Numbered from the stretch's first letter, positions 1 to 14,715 are shown. The stretch: DNA of 64,000 nt from Pigmentiphaga humi (GCF_900606115.1 NZ_UWPJ01000022.1:1-64000), one strand, 5' to 3'. The notes: generated by a model not told the origin, from the sequence alone. Made by a program: numbers and translations.

Positions 1-193
1 CGGCCTGGCCGGTCCGCCAGCGCCGCCCCCCCTGGGCCCGGCGCCGGGCCGCCCCAAGGCGGGCCCAGGCCCCCTCGGGGGGCTGCCGCGTAGCGGCTGG
101 GGGCCCACCACTCTGGGCCCGCGAAGCGGGCAGGGGGTGGGCTCCCTCCTGCTAAACTGCGGCGATCCCTCGTTTTCTACAGGACCCAAGACC
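1..193. repeat. Intergenic GC-rich stretch before fabI with a dispersed repeat copy
   Basis: No gene is supported here. Positions 42-105 read in inverted orientation like the 80-bp units at 2093-2250: both have a GGGCCGCCCC block, an 11-bp palindromic core CCCCTCGGGG and a GTAGCG end. Positions 9-36 also match 30051-30076 with one base change and a two-C length difference. This is therefore a dispersed intergenic repeat, seen directly; its role is unknown. Confidence 0.6.
150..158 (+). promoter_or_regulatory. Possible extended -10 promoter of fabI
   Basis: The sequence TGCTAAACT has the extended -10 form (TG, one base, then a TATAAT-like hexamer) and lies about 36 bases before the fabI ATG. 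No convincing -35 hexamer is seen, which is common for extended -10 promoters. The same TG-N-TAAACT pattern sits upstream of tkt (47806-47814, reverse strand). Inference only. Confidence 0.3.
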
Positions 194-988
194 ATGGGCT
201 TTCTCGCCGGCAAACGCATCCTCGTCACCGGGGTGCTGTCCAATCGCTCCATCGCCTACGGCATCGCCAAGGCCTGCCGCCGCGAAGGCGCCGAACTCGC
301 CTTCACCTACGTCGGCGAACGCTTCAAAGACCGCATCACCGAATTCGCCGCCGAATTCGACAGCAAGCTCATCTTCCCCTGCGACGTCGCCGAAGACGCC
401 CAGATCGAGGCCACCTTCGCCGAACTCGGCAAGACCTGGACCAAGCTCGACGGCCTGGTCCACGCCATCGGCTTCGCGCCGCGCGAAGCCATCGCCGGCG
501 ATTTCCTCGACGGCCTCTCGCGCGAGAGCTTCCGCATCGCCCACGACATCTCCGCCTACAGCTTCCCCGCCATGGCCAAGGCCGCCCTGCCCCTGCTGCA
601 GGGCCCCGAAGGCAACGGCACCGGCGCCGTGCTCACGCTGAGCTACCTCGGCGCCGAACGCGTCGTAGACAACTACAACACCATGGGCGTCGCCAAGGCC
701 GCGCTCGAAGCCGCGACCCGCTACCTGGCCACCTCGCTGGGCCCCAAGGGCATCCGCGCCAACGCCATCTCGGCCGGCCCCATCAAGACCCTGGCCGCCG
801 CCGGCATCAAGGATTTCTCGAAGATCCTCAACTTCGTCGAGACCTTCGCGCCGCTGCGCCGCAACGTCACCATCGACGACGTCGGCAACGTCGCCGCCTT
901 CCTGCTCTCCGACCTCGCGGCAGGCGTGACCGGCGAAGTGACGCACGTCGACGCCGGCTTCTCCACCGTCGTCCCGGGGATCGCGTAA
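194..988 (+). CDS. fabI: Enoyl-[acyl-carrier-protein] reductase (NADH), FabI
   Basis: FabI catalyses the last step of each fatty acid elongation round, reducing trans-2-enoyl-ACP with NADH in the cytosol. The 264-residue protein matches the usual length of about 262. It begins with the Rossmann strand of an atypical short-chain dehydrogenase ([20 protein letters not shown]). Tyr151, Tyr161 and Lys168 fit the Tyr-X6-Tyr-X6-Lys catalytic pattern of FabI. The reading frame is open upstream, but family alignment and an AGGA element a few bases before support the ATG at 194. selU follows after 8 bases. FabI is the triclosan and isoniazid-type target class; no other enoyl reductase is in the window. 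Confidence 0.95.
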   Translation: MGFLAGKRILVTGVLSNRSIAYGIAKACRREGAELAFTYVGERFKDRITEFAAEFDSKLIFPCDVAEDAQIEATFAELGKTWTKLDGLVHAIGFAPREAIAGDFLDGLSRESFRIAHDISAYSFPAMAKAALPLLQGPEGNGTGAVLTLSYLGAERVVDNYNTMGVAKAALEAATRYLATSLGPKGIRANAISAGPIKTLAAAGIKDFSKILNFVETFAPLRRNVTIDDVGNVAAFLLSDLAAGVTGEVTHVDAGFSTVVPGIA

Positions 989-996
989 GCCGCTGC

Positions 997-2079
997 ATGA
1001 CCCGTCGCCCGCCCGTCCGGCCCGCCGACCGCCACGCCTTCGACACCATCATCGACGCGCGCTCGCCCTCGGAGTTCGCGCTGGACCACATCCCCGGCGC
1101 GATCAACTGCCCGGTGCTGGACGACGAAGAACGGCGCATCGTCGGCACGCTCTATAACCAGACCGGCGCGTTCGAAGCGCGCCGGGTCGGAGGCGCCATG
1201 GTGGCTGCCAACCTGGCCCGCCATCTGCATGAGCGATTCGCCGACCAGCCCGCGAACTGGAAGCCGCTGGTGTACTGCTGGCGCGGCGGTCTGCGCAGCG
1301 GCTCCATGGTGACCTGGATGCGGCTGGTGGGCTGGGACGCGCAGCAGCTGGCCGGCGGCTACAAGGCTTTCCGCCATCACGTGGTGGACTTGATCGACAC
1401 CCTGGCGCCCCGGCTCGACCTGCGCGTGCTGTGCGGCGCCACCGGCAGCGCCAAGACCCGCATCCTGCACGCCCTAGCCGAGCGCGGCGCCCAGGTGCTG
1501 GACCTGGAATGCCATGCGTGCCACAAGGGCTCGCTGCTGGGCGCGCTGCCCGGCGTGGAGCAGCCCGGCCAGAAACGCTTCGAGACCCTGGTCGGCCAGG
1601 TGCTGGAATCCGTAGACCCGTCCCGGCCGCTCTATGTGGAAGGCGAAAGCGCGCGCATCGGCAGGCTGTCGCTGCCCTTGCCACTGGTCGCCCGCATGCG
1701 CGCCGCGCCGTGCATCGAGATCCAGGCTCCAGCCGCGGCGCGCCTGGACTTCCTGCTGCGCGACTATGCCTACCTGGGCGACGATCGCGAAGCGCTGGCC
1801 GACAAGCTCGACTATCTCAAGGCCCAGCAGGGCGGCGAAACCGTCCAGCGCTGGCAGGCCTGGGCCCGTGCCGGCAACCTGCCGCCGCTGTTCACCGAGT
1901 TGATGGCGCAGCACTACGATGCCCACTACGAGCGCTCGCAGGCCCGCCATTTCTCCGCCTGGCCGCAACGGACGGCGGTCGCCGCCGCCGAACTGACGCC
2001 GGCCGGCATTGCCGCCGCGGCACAGGCCGTGCTCGCTCTGGAAACGGCGCGCCCAGTCCCTGCGCCTGCCGATTCGTGA
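997..2079 (+). CDS. selU: tRNA 2-selenouridine (geranyl-2-thiouridine) synthase SelU/MnmH
   Basis: SelU replaces sulfur by selenium at the wobble 2-thiouridine of tRNAs for Glu, Gln and Lys, by way of a geranylated intermediate. The 360-residue protein has the expected two parts. An N-terminal rhodanese domain carries the active-site cysteine Cys94 in VYCWRGGLRSGS, and a C-terminal P-loop domain carries GATGSAKT at 147-154. The start lies 8 bases after fabI, so the two are probably co-transcribed. Its selenophosphate donor enzyme SelD is not in the window, so whether this strain selenylates or only geranylates its tRNAs cannot be judged here. Confidence 0.93.
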   Translation: MTRRPPVRPADRHAFDTIIDARSPSEFALDHIPGAINCPVLDDEERRIVGTLYNQTGAFEARRVGGAMVAANLARHLHERFADQPANWKPLVYCWRGGLRSGSMVTWMRLVGWDAQQLAGGYKAFRHHVVDLIDTLAPRLDLRVLCGATGSAKTRILHALAERGAQVLDLECHACHKGSLLGALPGVEQPGQKRFETLVGQVLESVDPSRPLYVEGESARIGRLSLPLPLVARMRAAPCIEIQAPAAARLDFLLRDYAYLGDDREALADKLDYLKAQQGGETVQRWQAWARAGNLPPLFTELMAQHYDAHYERSQARHFSAWPQRTAVAAAELTPAGIAAAAQAVLALETARPVPAPADS

Positions 2080-2092
2080 AGCCGCAAAAAAT

Positions 2093-2250
2093 GCCCCCAC
2101 GCTAGGCCCTGTGGGCCGTCGCTGCCCCCCGAGGGGGCGCTTTTTGCCTCGGGGCGGCCCAGCGGCAAAAAAGCCCCCACGCTACGCCTTCGGCTGCGCT
2201 GCCCCCCGAGGGGGCGCTTTTTGCCTCGGGGCGGCCCAGCGGCAAAAAAG
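2093..2250. repeat. Two tandem copies of an approximately 80-bp GC-rich unit
   Basis: Copy 1 (2093-2172) and copy 2 (2173-2250) both begin GCCCCCACGCTA, share the core CCCCCCGAGGGGGCGCTTTT and end AGCGGCAAAAAA. They differ mainly over about 20 bases after the start. Each core is a G+C palindrome followed by T residues, so each copy could also act as a weak terminator for selU. Related, more diverged copies lie at 42-105 (inverted) and about 36421-36470. Confidence 0.85.
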
Positions 2251-2252
2251 CA

Positions 2253-2280
2253 AAAAGCCACTCGGTGGCGAGTGGCTTTT
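2253..2280. terminator. Bidirectional intrinsic terminator
   Basis: A perfect 11-bp stem (AAAAGCCACTC pairing with GAGTGGCTTTT) encloses the loop GGTGGC. Reading right to left it is followed by further T runs, and reading left to right it ends in TTTT. It sits between the converging selU and the small reverse-strand gene at 2333, as a shared terminator should. Confidence 0.85.
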
Positions 2281-2332
2281 CACATTGCGGACCAGCGCGT
2301 GCGGGTGAGGCAGGCGGGCCCGGATCAGGCGC

Positions 2333-2461
2333 TCAGGCGCGCTTGATTTTCTCGAGCATCTTGAAAATGCCCTTGGGCGCCCCCACAAAAAGACGTTTGA
2401 AGGGCTTGCCCAGGCAGCGGCGCTCCAGGGTGTTGCGGCGCGTGCGTTTCTTTTCGGCCAT
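2333..2461 (-). CDS. Small basic 42-residue protein, unknown function
   Basis: The reading frame runs from an ATG at 2461 to a TGA at 2333 and was found by reading the reverse strand directly. The product starts MAEKKRTRRNTLERRC and ends FKMLEKIKRA. It is about one third Lys/Arg and has no membrane segment. A possible Shine-Dalgarno (GGAGA) precedes the start at a good distance, and the gene ends just before the bidirectional terminator at 2253. The high charge suggests nucleic-acid or ribosome binding, but I do not recognise a named family, so no function is given. Confidence 0.6.
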   Translation of the reverse strand: MAEKKRTRRNTLERRCLGKPFKRLFVGAPKGIFKMLEKIKRA

Positions 2462-2515
2462 GTCAATCTCCAGTCGATGAATCCGGTTAACCCGGCATTC
2501 TAGCCGATATTCGGC

Positions 2516-2842
2516 CTACTGGGGGGCCGGCGCATCGGCGGCGGCGGCGGGTTCGAATTCGAGCGCCCCGCCGACGAACTTGGCGGTCTGCTGCTCGGCG
2601 CGGCCCAACACCCGGCCCAGGACCTTGCCGGTCTGGTGGGAGACCACGTGCCAGACATGGCCGACCTCGGGAACGGTATGGACGGCAACGGTGCCACCCA
2701 GCAGAGCAAGCGCCAACGCGACCGTCACCACCACGCGCAGGCTGCGCGGAGGCGGCGGAACGTCGCCCAGCGTCGGCGGCGGGAGATAGACGCCCGCCTC
2801 GGCGCCGAACAGATCGGCCTGGGAGGTTTTTTGCTTGCTCAT
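2516..2842 (-). CDS. Hypothetical small single-pass membrane protein
   Basis: The 108-residue protein has a polar, proline-rich N-terminus (about residues 1-34), one hydrophobic segment of about 20 residues (VVVTVALALALLGGTVAV, about 37-54) and a C-terminal part ending in an Ala/Pro-rich tail. This suggests a cytoplasmic N-terminus and one membrane anchor. It diverges from uvrA and is followed by the 42-residue gene. No catalytic motif is visible and I do not recognise the family. Confidence 0.6.
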   Translation of the reverse strand: MSKQKTSQADLFGAEAGVYLPPPTLGDVPPPPRSLRVVVTVALALALLGGTVAVHTVPEVGHVWHVVSHQTGKVLGRVLGRAEQQTAKFVGGALEFEPAAAADAPAPQ

Positions 2843-2983
2843 GACGCTATCGTACCTTGCGGCCTGCTGCGGGTTTGTGCGTTCTTGTTACCTAGGCTTG
2901 TCAAATGTTGCGATTTTCGCGGCGCTCTCTAACCAGCTACGATTGAAAAATTGCCGGCGTTTTTCCGGCCTCTGAAGCGAACG

Positions 2984-8841
<5,858 letters not shown>

Positions 8842-8842
<1 letters not shown>

Positions 8843-9477
8843 TGCGCCCCCAGCTCATCGAAACCCTGCGCGTCGAAGCCGACGGACGCATGCCGCTGCT
8901 GCCCTGGCACCTGGAACGCCTGGGCAGTTCCTGCACCGAGCTGTCCTACCGCTGGTCGGTGGACGCCGTCCAGCGCGCCATCGCCCGCGCTGCCGCCACC
9001 TTGCCCGACGGCGTGCGGCACCGGATGCGCGTGCTCGTTTCCGACGACGGCGGCATCGCCGTCGAAACCACGCCGCTCCCCGACTTGCCGCCGCACCCGA
9101 AAGTCGCGCCGGCTTCCGAGCCGCTCGACTCCCACGCCCCACTGCTGCGCCACAAAACCACCTGGCGCCCGTGGTACCGGCAAGCCGCCGACTGGCTCGC
9201 CGCGCACCCCGACCACTTCGACCTGCTGTTCCTGAACGAGCGCGGCGAACTGTGCGAAGGCAGCCGCACCAACCTCTACCTCAAACTGGACGGCCGCTGG
9301 ATCACCCCGCCCGTCGAATGCGGCCTGCTGCCAGGCGTGCAACGGGCGGCATTGATCGACGATGAACTCGCGGAAGAAGGCGTTCTCACGCTGGAGGATT
9401 TACGGCGCGCCGAAGGCATCCGCCTCTCCAACGCGCTGCGCGGCTGGTTCGACGTCGCGCTGTCCACGACGGCCTGA
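8842..9477 (+). CDS. Class IV aminotransferase family protein (PabC-like)
   Basis: The protein of 211 residues belongs to the fold-type IV PLP enzymes, which include 4-amino-4-deoxychorismate lyase (PabC) and branched-chain aminotransferases. Lys105 in RHKTTWR is the likely PLP lysine. The stretch around NERGELCEGSRTNLYL, followed by PPVECGLLPGVQR, is the typical cofactor-phosphate region. It is shorter than PabC (about 270) and lacks part of the small N-terminal domain, so the reaction is uncertain. Its ATG overlaps the uvrA stop (TGATG), implying translational coupling. It converges with the lactonase-like gene, with only three bases between the stops. Confidence 0.8.
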
Positions 9478-9480
9478 AGA

Positions 9481-10662
9481 TCAGAGGCCGGCGGCCCGGG
9501 CATCCGTTCCGCCCGCCGCGATGAAACCAGACCAGAACAGGGAGTCCTGGCCGACATCGACGTCGTAGCGCCGGCGAAAAGCCAGCCCCCCTTTCTCGTC
9601 CACCTCGAAAACCGCGAGGCCCGGCGGAATCGCCGTCTCGACATCGCCTTCTCTGAGCAGGCGCTGCTGCATGTTGCCCACGACCATCATCGTCTGGGAA
9701 GGATCGATGGAGAAGGTGCGCGGCCGGTTTCCCCGCGTGTCCGCATGTTGGGCGAGCAGGGGTTCGCCGGTGGCGGGATCGAGATCGAAGCGCACGACGG
9801 CATTTTCGCCGCCCAGATGGACTTCGAGAGGATTGTGAGGCCCGCCGCGGTTGACGACGTAGAGCGCCTTGCCGGAGGGATGCAGGCCGATCGCGCCCAC
9901 CACCTGCTTGTGGAAAATACGGCCCGGGTCCTTCAGGGTTTCCTTGATGTAGAGCGGCTCGTCACGAACGGTGCCGTCCACGGTTTCGAAAACGAACAGC
10001 TTGTTCTGGCGCTCCAGCGCGACGTAGATCCACGGCTTGCGCGGGTGGAAGACGATATTGCGCGGCCCGAATCCATAACCTCCGCCCGGCGCGACGCTCT
10101 TCTGGAAAGTCAGGCGGCCATCGTCGTAGTCGAACACCTTGAGCGCGCCCGGATCTTCCGGCCGGCCATCCTTGGCGTCGTTGCCGCGCGCGCACAGAAT
10201 GGCGAGACGGCTGTCCGAAGACACCAGGATCTGGTGCGCGTAGACGCCCGCATCGAGGTCGGATGGCTGGGGCACCTCTTCGCCAACCGTGCCGTTCTCC
10301 TCCACGCGGTGCACCGACAGCCCGGAGGGCTTATGGTAGGCCACCAACAGGTGGCGGCCGCGCGGGTCGATGCAGACGTGAACCGGGCGCGAGCGCAGCG
10401 GCGCCGGCTTTCCATGGGCGGCAAGCATGCCTTGCCCGTCGATGCGGAACGCGCGAAGTTCGTGCGTATCGCCCGCGACCCGGGGCCCGCCGTTGCTGAC
10501 GGCCGCGTAGAACAGCCCGGTCGCGGGTGCCTGGCAGGCATATTGCACCGCGCCCGCGAGCGGAATTTCCTGTATTGGCCGCAGGGAAAAATCCGCCGCA
10601 TCGACGGCATGCACCACGAGTCTCGGCCCGACGCCGGCGCAGAAGAGGGAGGAATGGTTCAT
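9481..10662 (-). CDS. Lactonase-family beta-propeller protein
   Basis: The 393-residue protein belongs to the seven-bladed propeller family that includes 6-phosphogluconolactonase Pgl and muconate-cycloisomerase-like proteins. Repeated blade motifs are visible, such as VHVCIDPRGRHLLVAYHK, NIVFHPRKPWIYVALERQN and IGLHPSGKALYVVNRG. No signal peptide is evident. It is the last gene of the reverse-strand cluster, 23 bases after the hydroxy-acid oxidase gene. A lactonase acting on the lactone form of the imported hydroxy-acid or sugar acid would fit that context, but the substrate is inferred and not shown. Confidence 0.8.
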   Translation of the reverse strand: MNHSSLFCAGVGPRLVVHAVDAADFSLRPIQEIPLAGAVQYACQAPATGLFYAAVSNGGPRVAGDTHELRAFRIDGQGMLAAHGKPAPLRSRPVHVCIDPRGRHLLVAYHKPSGLSVHRVEENGTVGEEVPQPSDLDAGVYAHQILVSSDSRLAILCARGNDAKDGRPEDPGALKVFDYDDGRLTFQKSVAPGGGYGFGPRNIVFHPRKPWIYVALERQNKLFVFETVDGTVRDEPLYIKETLKDPGRIFHKQVVGAIGLHPSGKALYVVNRGGPHNPLEVHLGGENAVVRFDLDPATGEPLLAQHADTRGNRPRTFSIDPSQTMMVVGNMQQRLLREGDVETAIPPGLAVFEVDEKGGLAFRRRYDVDVGQDSLFWSGFIAAGGTDARAAGL

Positions 10663-10685
10663 GTTTTCGCAGAGAGCCGGATCGG

Positions 10686-11852
10686 TCAGGAAAGCCTCGG
10701 ACGAGCGATGAGACCGCGGTTGAGTTCGTCGATGGCGCGGCAGCCCAGAAAGGCCATGGTTTTCTCCAATTCGTTCGCCAGCAGGGCAAGCGCGCGTTTG
10801 GCGCCCTCCTTCCCGCCGACCGTCACGCCGTAAAGCGGCGCCCGGCCCACGAGCACGGAATCGGCGCCCATGGCGATTGCCTTGGCGATGTCGCTGCCGC
10901 GGCGGACGCCGCTGTCGAGAATGACGGTCATGCGGCCGCCGACCGCGTCGACGATCTCCGGCAGCACGTCGATCGAGGCGATCGAACTATCCATGTTGCG
11001 CCCGCCGTGATTGGAGACGACGATGCCGTCGGCGCCATGCTGGAGGGCGAGCCTGGCGTCTTCCGGATGCATCACGCCTTTGACCAGCAGCGGCCCCTGC
11101 CAGCGCGCGCGCAGCCGGTCCACGTCTTCCCAGACCAGGGAATCCGCCCGCAGCGCGGAGCGGGCCGTCGGATCGGCCGTGATCCTGACCTTGTATTCTT
11201 CGGGGAAATTTTCGTTGCGCGGCATGCCGCTGGTCATCATGTAGCGCAGCATGACCAGGGCGAACCAGCGGGGGTGCATGAGCATGTCGGCGACGGAGCG
11301 CGCGGAGATGCGGTAGGGAACGCTGAAGCCGTTGCGCTTGATCTTTTCGCGCAGGGAGCCCCGGCCGAAATCGGCGCTGACGAGCAGCGTGTTGTAGCCG
11401 CTGTCGCGGGCACGCTCCACCAGCCTGTACGAGAGTTCGCGCTCGCGCCACATGTAGAGCTGGAACCAGAGATTGCCGCCGGCTTCCCTGGCGACTTTCT
11501 CCAGAGGCGTGATCGAATTGGTCGACAAAATGAACGGCACGCCGACGTCGCGCGCGGCGCGGGCCAGCTCCACCTCGCCTTCGTACCAGCAAAGGCCGGA
11601 TATCGCGGTCGGCGCGACGGCAAGCGGCAGGCTGACCGGCTGGCCGAACAGCGACGTCGCCAGATCCATGCTGGAGACGTCGTTCATGATCCGGCTGTAC
11701 ATCTTGACCAGGCGAAACGCCTCGCGGTTGTTGGCCAGGGAAACCAGGTCCTCGCTGCCCGAGTCCATGTACTCGAACACACCCCGGGGCAGAATGCGCC
11801 TGGCTTCCTGGCGCAGGTCTTCGATGTTCAGGTATTTTTTCAGATTGGACAT
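10686..11852 (-). CDS. FMN-dependent alpha-hydroxy-acid oxidase/dehydrogenase
   Basis: This 388-residue protein is a member of the glycolate oxidase/L-lactate dehydrogenase (LldD)/mandelate dehydrogenase family, oxidising an L-2-hydroxy acid to a 2-oxo acid with FMN. The FMN-binding TIM barrel is complete. The catalytic His282 and Arg285 stand in SNHGGRNMD (the family usually has SNHGGRQLD), and Lys258 is in LLVKGV. The start is at 11852, 14 bases after the binding-protein gene, so the two are translated from one message. The substrate is not evident from sequence; the cluster suggests an imported hydroxy-carboxylate. Confidence 0.88.
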   Translation of the reverse strand: MSNLKKYLNIEDLRQEARRILPRGVFEYMDSGSEDLVSLANNREAFRLVKMYSRIMNDVSSMDLATSLFGQPVSLPLAVAPTAISGLCWYEGEVELARAARDVGVPFILSTNSITPLEKVAREAGGNLWFQLYMWRERELSYRLVERARDSGYNTLLVSADFGRGSLREKIKRNGFSVPYRISARSVADMLMHPRWFALVMLRYMMTSGMPRNENFPEEYKVRITADPTARSALRADSLVWEDVDRLRARWQGPLLVKGVMHPEDARLALQHGADGIVVSNHGGRNMDSSIASIDVLPEIVDAVGGRMTVILDSGVRRGSDIAKAIAMGADSVLVGRAPLYGVTVGGKEGAKRALALLANELEKTMAFLGCRAIDELNRGLIARPRLS

Positions 11853-11866
11853 ACAACCCCGAAGGA

Positions 11867-12904
11867 TCAAGTCTTGGCGCCAAGAAGCTTGACCGCGTCT
11901 TCGGCCAAGGACATGTCCGCGACCTGCGAGAACGGCAGGACGGTCTTCTGGGTATGGAAGCGCACGTTCACTTCCTGGACGTAGTTCATCCTCGCCTCGG
12001 AGACGACGATGTCTTCCGAATAGGGCTTGTATTTCTGGAGGAAATTCCACTGCGACAGGGCCTCGGCCTCGTGCCCTCCCCGCTGGCCTGTCGCGGCCGC
12101 GTATGCCTTCACGAAATCGTCGCGGGATTCCGGCGACTGGACGTAGCGGTAGAGTTTTGCAAAAGCCGCCAGCGCTTTCACCAGGCCGTCGCGCTTTTTG
12201 GCGATGGCTCGCTCGGACGTGTATGCTGTCTGATACGTGTAGTCGGGGATCTCTTCCCAGAAATTGCCGTGTTCCGGCACATGCACACCGTACTTTTCCT
12301 GCTGATCGTAGACGTCGATGCCGGAAGCTCCCGCGGCGATCGTGCCGCCGGCAACGGCTTTGAAGATCGCCGCATTGCTGCCGATGTTGCGGAACTGCAC
12401 CTTGCTCACATCGACCCCGTTCTTCGCAAGCACCAGCGTGGTCAGCATGTGGACGGCGGCGCCGATGGCCCCCGAGCCCATGACCTTGCCTTCGAGATCC
12501 TTGAGGGTCTTGATGGCGGGGTCCTTCGCGTAGATCGCGGCCTGGTAGAGCATGGAGCTGCCGCCGATGATCTTGAGCTTGGCGCCCTTGGACATGGCGG
12601 GGAAAACGCCGTTGAAGGCGACGATCGTCGCCATGTCCATTTCCCCGCTGATCAGGCTCGGAATGACCTGGGAATTGTCGGTGACCTTGGTGACTTTTGC
12701 CTCGATCCCGAAATCGGCATCGTATTTCTTCTGCAGAAGCATCTGGATAAGCGTGTTGGTGAGCGTGGAGTTCGACGTGATGATGTTCACGCTCTCCCCG
12801 GCGGCGAACGCCAGGTTCACGAACGTCGACGTGCTCGCGGCGGACGCAAGTCCGGCGAACGCGCTGAAACGAAGAAATTCGCGCCTGTCTAAGCGGTTGT
12901 CCAT
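11867..12904 (-). CDS. ABC transporter substrate-binding protein (NMT1/TauA-like), Tat signal
   Basis: This periplasmic solute-binding protein of the nitrate/sulfonate/taurine and pyrimidine-precursor (NMT1/THI5) type works with the permease (14716) and ATPase (15546) of the same cluster. The start at 12904 is chosen because AGGAGG lies just upstream and the protein then opens with a twin-arginine signal (DRREFLRFSAFAGLA) and an AFA cleavage site. The body has the usual SGEMDMA motif for this class. The ligand cannot be read from sequence. The unusual point is that the binding protein is separated from its ATPase and permease by two enzyme genes. Confidence 0.85.
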   Translation of the reverse strand: MDNRLDRREFLRFSAFAGLASAASTSTFVNLAFAAGESVNIITSNSTLTNTLIQMLLQKKYDADFGIEAKVTKVTDNSQVIPSLISGEMDMATIVAFNGVFPAMSKGAKLKIIGGSSMLYQAAIYAKDPAIKTLKDLEGKVMGSGAIGAAVHMLTTLVLAKNGVDVSKVQFRNIGSNAAIFKAVAGGTIAAGASGIDVYDQQEKYGVHVPEHGNFWEEIPDYTYQTAYTSERAIAKKRDGLVKALAAFAKLYRYVQSPESRDDFVKAYAAATGQRGGHEAEALSQWNFLQKYKPYSEDIVVSEARMNYVQEVNVRFHTQKTVLPFSQVADMSLAEDAVKLLGAKT

Positions 12905-12968
12905 GTCTCTTTCCTCCTGGTGGGTATCGGGCTCCATCCATGCAGGCGATGCGCCTTCGAAGCCTTGA

Positions 12969-13790
12969 CTACGTCTTGCGGTATCCATCCCATCCGAGCC
13001 AAGCGCATACGGCTTTGCCCATGATGAGTTCCTTGTCGCGCCGCGACAGCCAGTCGATTTCTTCGGTGATGAACGTCACGCACTGGCGGTAGCTGCATGT
13101 CATGCGCGACAGGTCGGTACCCCAGAACACGCGCTCCGGGCCGAACGCATCGACCGTCCGGCGCAACGGCTCATGCAGATCGAGAAAGGGGTAGGCCTCG
13201 GCCGAATGCAACGGCAAGCCCGTGATCTTGACCGCGATATTCGGGTGCTTCGCCAGCGCCAGCAGTTCGGGCAGATGGTCGAATGCCCGGGGGCCTTTCC
13301 GGTTGCGTGTCAGCCCCATGTGATCGACGGCGAGGCGCAGCTGCGGGTGTGCCTGCGCGATCTTCGCGAAGCGATCGAGGTGGCCCGGCGCCAGCATCAT
13401 GACCGGAATGCCGGCTGCCTCCGCGGCCGGCCATATCCAGTCCGCCTTGCCATCCACGAGGAGGTGGCTGTGCTCGGGATTGAAGACGAGGCGGATGCCG
13501 AGCGCGCCCGGCCGACCCTTCCATTTCCGCAGGATCTCGCGGCTTTCAGGCGCATCGACCTTGACGCGGCCCATGACCGCGAAGCGGTCGGGATGCGCGG
13601 CAGCGGCCGCGAAGGCATGCTCGTTGTCATCCCAGCTCGGCGGAACAATGATCACTCGGTCCACCCCAGCTCGGTCCATTTCCGGCAGCAGATCGTCCTT
13701 GGAAAAGACAGCCTGCTGGCGGTGGTGGGCGTTGGCGGGGGTCACTTTCCGTCCGCTCGTCCAGAGATGGACCTGGGCGTCGACGATCAT
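12969..13790 (-). CDS. Amidohydrolase-2 family (LigI/ACMSD-like) metal-dependent hydrolase
   Basis: A protein of 273 residues with the TIM-barrel amidohydrolase signature: VDAQVHLW at the N-terminus (the DxH-like metal site in degenerate form), VDHMGL in the middle and FWGTDLSRM near the C-terminus supplying the catalytic Asp. Relatives include 2-pyrone-4,6-dicarboxylate lactonase and other lactone- or decarboxylase-type hydrolases. Its ATG overlaps the stop of the upstream dehydrogenase by four bases (ATGA). Paired with a propeller lactonase downstream, it suggests the pathway passes through a lactone or similar ester; that is inference. Confidence 0.82.
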   Translation of the reverse strand: MIVDAQVHLWTSGRKVTPANAHHRQQAVFSKDDLLPEMDRAGVDRVIIVPPSWDDNEHAFAAAAAHPDRFAVMGRVKVDAPESREILRKWKGRPGALGIRLVFNPEHSHLLVDGKADWIWPAAEAAGIPVMMLAPGHLDRFAKIAQAHPQLRLAVDHMGLTRNRKGPRAFDHLPELLALAKHPNIAVKITGLPLHSAEAYPFLDLHEPLRRTVDAFGPERVFWGTDLSRMTCSYRQCVTFITEEIDWLSRRDKELIMGKAVCAWLGWDGYRKT

Positions 13791-14713
13791 CGTTCGGTAG
13801 AACCCAGGCGATCGAGCCGGTGGATTTCCGCAAGCTGATCCAGCGAGTTCCGCCATTCCGCGTCCGGCGCCTCGCGCAGAGCGGGACGCTGGTCCACGGC
13901 GTCGGCGACCCAGTCGATGCGCTCGGCGATGGCGCTGGCCATCAAGGGCGTCATGCCGATCTCCGCGACCGTGTCGGCGGACTCGCGCATTTCCGCCGCG
14001 CGGCGGCGGCCGTGTTCGAGCAGGCGGCCGATCTTGTAGCCGGCGAAATCTTCCCAGTTCATGCCGGGATAGCTCCGCTGCAAGGATTCCAGCACGCCCT
14101 CTTCGACGCCATAGAGCCGGGCGGCCAGCAGGCATTCGGTGGCAAGCGCTTCGAAGCCTTTCACCATCACGCTGCGGCACATCTTCAGCGCCGATGCGCG
14201 GCCGATCTCGTTGTCGCCGAGGGTCAGCTTCATGCCCGTCCCGTCCATGACCCGCTTCACTTCCGCCGAAGCCTTGCCGCCGAGCGTGATGGGCACCTTG
14301 ATGCCGTAGGGTTTGATCGGCGACATCACGGCGGCCTCGACGTAATCCGCCCCCGACTGCTCGACGGCGGCGGCGTCCTTGCGCTTGGTGGCCGGAGACA
14401 CCGAGTTCAGATCGACGAAGATCTGGCCCGGACGCAGGTAGCCGCCGGCTTGCGCGGCGACGTCGTAGGCCGAGGCCGCGGTAACGGCCGAGAAAACGAT
14501 CCTGGCATCCCGCGCCGCTTCCGCCGCGGATCCGGCTATCGAGACGCCATTCGACCGCGCGGCCTGCGCCAGCGGATGCCGGGTCGCGTCCCGGTCGAAC
14601 AGGATGTCGTAGACCGTGACGTCCTTCAGGCCCGAGGCGACGAACTCTTTCGAGAATCGCGCCCCCACTTCGCCGAAACCGATAATCGCGATCTTGCGGT
14701 TGCCGTCAGTCAT
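13787..14713 (-). CDS. NAD(P)-dependent beta-hydroxyacid dehydrogenase-like protein (6PGDH fold, DUF1932)
   Basis: The 308-residue protein starts with a Rossmann nucleotide-binding motif (IAIIGFGEVGARFSKE) like that of 6-phosphogluconate and 3-hydroxyisobutyrate dehydrogenases. Its C-terminal half has the SALKMCRSVMVKG stretch with the conserved catalytic-type lysine and the all-helical domain annotated as DUF1932. Such proteins oxidise short hydroxy-acids. It is flanked by the permease (2 bases between stop and start) and the amidohydrolase (4-base overlap), so it belongs to the operon. The exact substrate is unknown. Confidence 0.8.
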   Translation of the reverse strand: MTDGNRKIAIIGFGEVGARFSKEFVASGLKDVTVYDILFDRDATRHPLAQAARSNGVSIAGSAAEAARDARIVFSAVTAASAYDVAAQAGGYLRPGQIFVDLNSVSPATKRKDAAAVEQSGADYVEAAVMSPIKPYGIKVPITLGGKASAEVKRVMDGTGMKLTLGDNEIGRASALKMCRSVMVKGFEALATECLLAARLYGVEEGVLESLQRSYPGMNWEDFAGYKIGRLLEHGRRRAAEMRESADTVAEIGMTPLMASAIAERIDWVADAVDQRPALREAPDAEWRNSLDQLAEIHRLDRLGSTER

Positions 14714-14715
14714 GT

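Noticed and set aside
137-193. Upstream extension of fabI from 137
   Set aside because: FabI homology starts at the ATG at 194; the extension has no family match.
10686-12941. A 751-residue frame joining hydroxy-acid oxidase with an upstream part
   Set aside because: Only the part from 11852 matches the oxidase; the rest is out of frame with the binding-protein gene and is an open-frame artefact.
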